NCBI RefSeq assembly: GCF_907163135.1
Contig: NZ_CAJQUA010000001.1
Span: 2,495,001 to 2,559,000, forward strand
Reading direction: 5' to 3'
From: Brachymonas denitrificans
GTDB lineage: Bacteria > Pseudomonadota > Gammaproteobacteria > Burkholderiales > Burkholderiaceae_C
DNA: 64,000 bases
A program made the translations under genes and the position numbers. The notes beneath the pieces are model-generated. The model searched no databases. It was not told where the DNA came from and worked only from the letters and a program-made list of their open reading frames with translations. This document shows, piece by piece, positions 63,158 to 64,000 of this stretch; the stretch's first letter is position 1; each line of letters begins with the position of its first letter.

Positions 63158-64000
63158 ATGGGCGGCATTCTTGATCAAAAAAACGTGCTGATTCTGGGCT
63201 TGGGCATTTCCGGTCTGGCGATGGCGCGCTGGTGTGCCCGCCAGGGCGCCAGCGTGACCGTGGCCGACAGCCGCGAGGCACCGCCCAATCTGGCGGTGCT
63301 GCAGGCGGAGGTGCCGCAGGCGCGCTTTGTAGCCGGAGCGTTCAGTGCCGACCTTCTGGCCGGCAACTCCGTGCGTGCCGTCTTCGTCAGCCCTGGTCTG
63401 GCGCCGCAGGATACCGCCGCCGTACTGGAGCCGGCGCGCGCGCAAGGCCTGTGGGTGGGCGGCGAGCTCGACCTGTTTGCCCAGGCGCTGCGCACGCTGC
63501 AGCAAGAGCAGAGCTATGCCCCCAAGGTGCTGGGCATTACCGGCACCAACGGCAAGACCACTGTCACCTCGCTCACCACGCAGCTGGTGGAGCGCGCTGG
63601 CCTGAGCGTGGCCATGGCCGGCAACATCGGTCCTACGCTGCTCGATACCCTGTCTGCCGCGATCGACGCGCAGGCGCTGCCGCAGGCCTGGGTGCTGGAA
63701 CTGTCCAGCTTCCAGCTCAACGACTGCACCAGCTTCGAGCCGACCGCCGCCACCATCCTCAACGTATCGCAGGACCATCTGGACTGGCACGGCGGCATGG
63801 AGGCCTATGTGCAGGCCAAGGCGCACATCTTCGGCCAGCAGGGCGTGGCGGTGCTGAACCGCGACGATCCGGTCGTGATGGCGCTGCTGCCGCAGCTGGT
63901 GCCGCAGAGCCAGCCGGGCACCAAGGCGGCCAAGGGCGAATTCCAGCGCAACTTGATCAGCTTCGGTTTCGGCATGCCGACGCGCCCGGGCGATTTCGGT
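63158..64000 (+). CDS. murD: UDP-MurNAc-L-alanine:D-glutamate ligase (3' end outside window)
   Basis: 281 codons visible of about 450-500. VLILGLGISGLAMARW is the N-terminal UDP-binding fold, ITGTNGKTTVTSLTTQL the ATP site, VLELSSFQLND and NVSQDHLDWHG the central domain. Four bases after the mraY stop. The remaining C-terminal domain and later division genes lie beyond the right edge. Confidence 0.95.
   Translation, partial: MGGILDQKNVLILGLGISGLAMARWCARQGASVTVADSREAPPNLAVLQAEVPQARFVAGAFSADLLAGNSVRAVFVSPGLAPQDTAAVLEPARAQGLWVGGELDLFAQALRTLQQEQSYAPKVLGITGTNGKTTVTSLTTQLVERAGLSVAMAGNIGPTLLDTLSAAIDAQALPQAWVLELSSFQLNDCTSFEPTAATILNVSQDHLDWHGGMEAYVQAKAHIFGQQGVAVLNRDDPVVMALLPQLVPQSQPGTKAAKGEFQRNLISFGFGMPTRPGDFG

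Noticed and set aside
61714-63168. A 484-codon open frame on the minus strand
   Set aside because: Antisense to mraY and the end of murF.

Overview
The window is a dense, GC-rich bacterial chromosome segment with about 60 genes. No tRNA, rRNA operon, insertion sequence, prophage or CRISPR array was recognised. The gene content points to Burkholderiales, most likely family Comamonadaceae: a DUF3567 protein, a PhaM-type and a phasin-type polyhydroxyalkanoate protein, a cobalamin-dependent class II ribonucleotide reductase, a dapF-DUF484-xerC operon, the order cobW-dksA-hslV-hslU followed by the mraZ division/cell-wall cluster, and a betaproteobacterial-type RNase P RNA. Genus cannot be fixed from the sequence alone.

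Layout. 1-6 kb (minus strand): partial pncB, a low-GC synthetase-only RelA/SpoT gene, nrdJ and a flavin-dependent nitronate-monooxygenase-like enzyme. 6-8.5 kb (plus): mnmA, a two-CXXC DksA/TraR protein and pncC. 8.5-12.1 kb (minus): an EF-hand exported protein, cytochrome b561 and malate synthase G. 12.3-16.7 kb (plus): a phasin, a large tandem-AAA+ ATPase of unknown function and an AGCS amino-acid/sodium symporter. 16.8-30.6 kb is mixed: trpS with a C-terminal DUF1508-like extension, 3-hydroxyisobutyrate-dehydrogenase-like enzyme, YggS, RarD, class V aminotransferase, a previously unlisted 59-aa small gene with a structured leader, a truncated glpQ remnant, glcD, a GcvA-like LysR regulator, purU, an omega-aminotransferase, DUF3567 and DUF3108 proteins. 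30.7-41.2 kb holds a fumarylacetoacetase-family enzyme, DUF3422, phaM, a class II glutamine amidotransferase, an RNA methyltransferase, a lipoprotein, a PIN protein, DUF1328, panD, an FAD oxidoreductase and rnpB.

From 41.3 to 45.4 kb there is a set made of a GT39 transferase, a GT2 transferase, a GtrA-like membrane protein and a YdjC/ChbG-family deacetylase. The combination matches the logic of hexosamine addition to lipid A (undecaprenyl-phosphate GT2, deacetylase, ArnT-like GT39). From 47.2 kb onward come dapF-DUF484-xerC with a solitary Mrr-type endonuclease joined to its end, a His-rich CobW GTPase, dksA, hslVU behind a heat-shock-like promoter, then mraZ-rsmH-ftsL-ftsI-murE-murF-mraY-murD, which runs off the right edge. 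In the last block most genes overlap by 4 bases, so it reads as one translationally coupled division and peptidoglycan-precursor operon.

The most interesting items are the lipid A modification set, the low-GC RelA/SpoT gene, the sORF locus at 22.7-23.05 kb, the TrpRS fusion, and several start sites (hslV, mnmA, dapF, the deacetylase) where a promoter -10 element sits so close to the ATG that leaderless transcripts are predicted.
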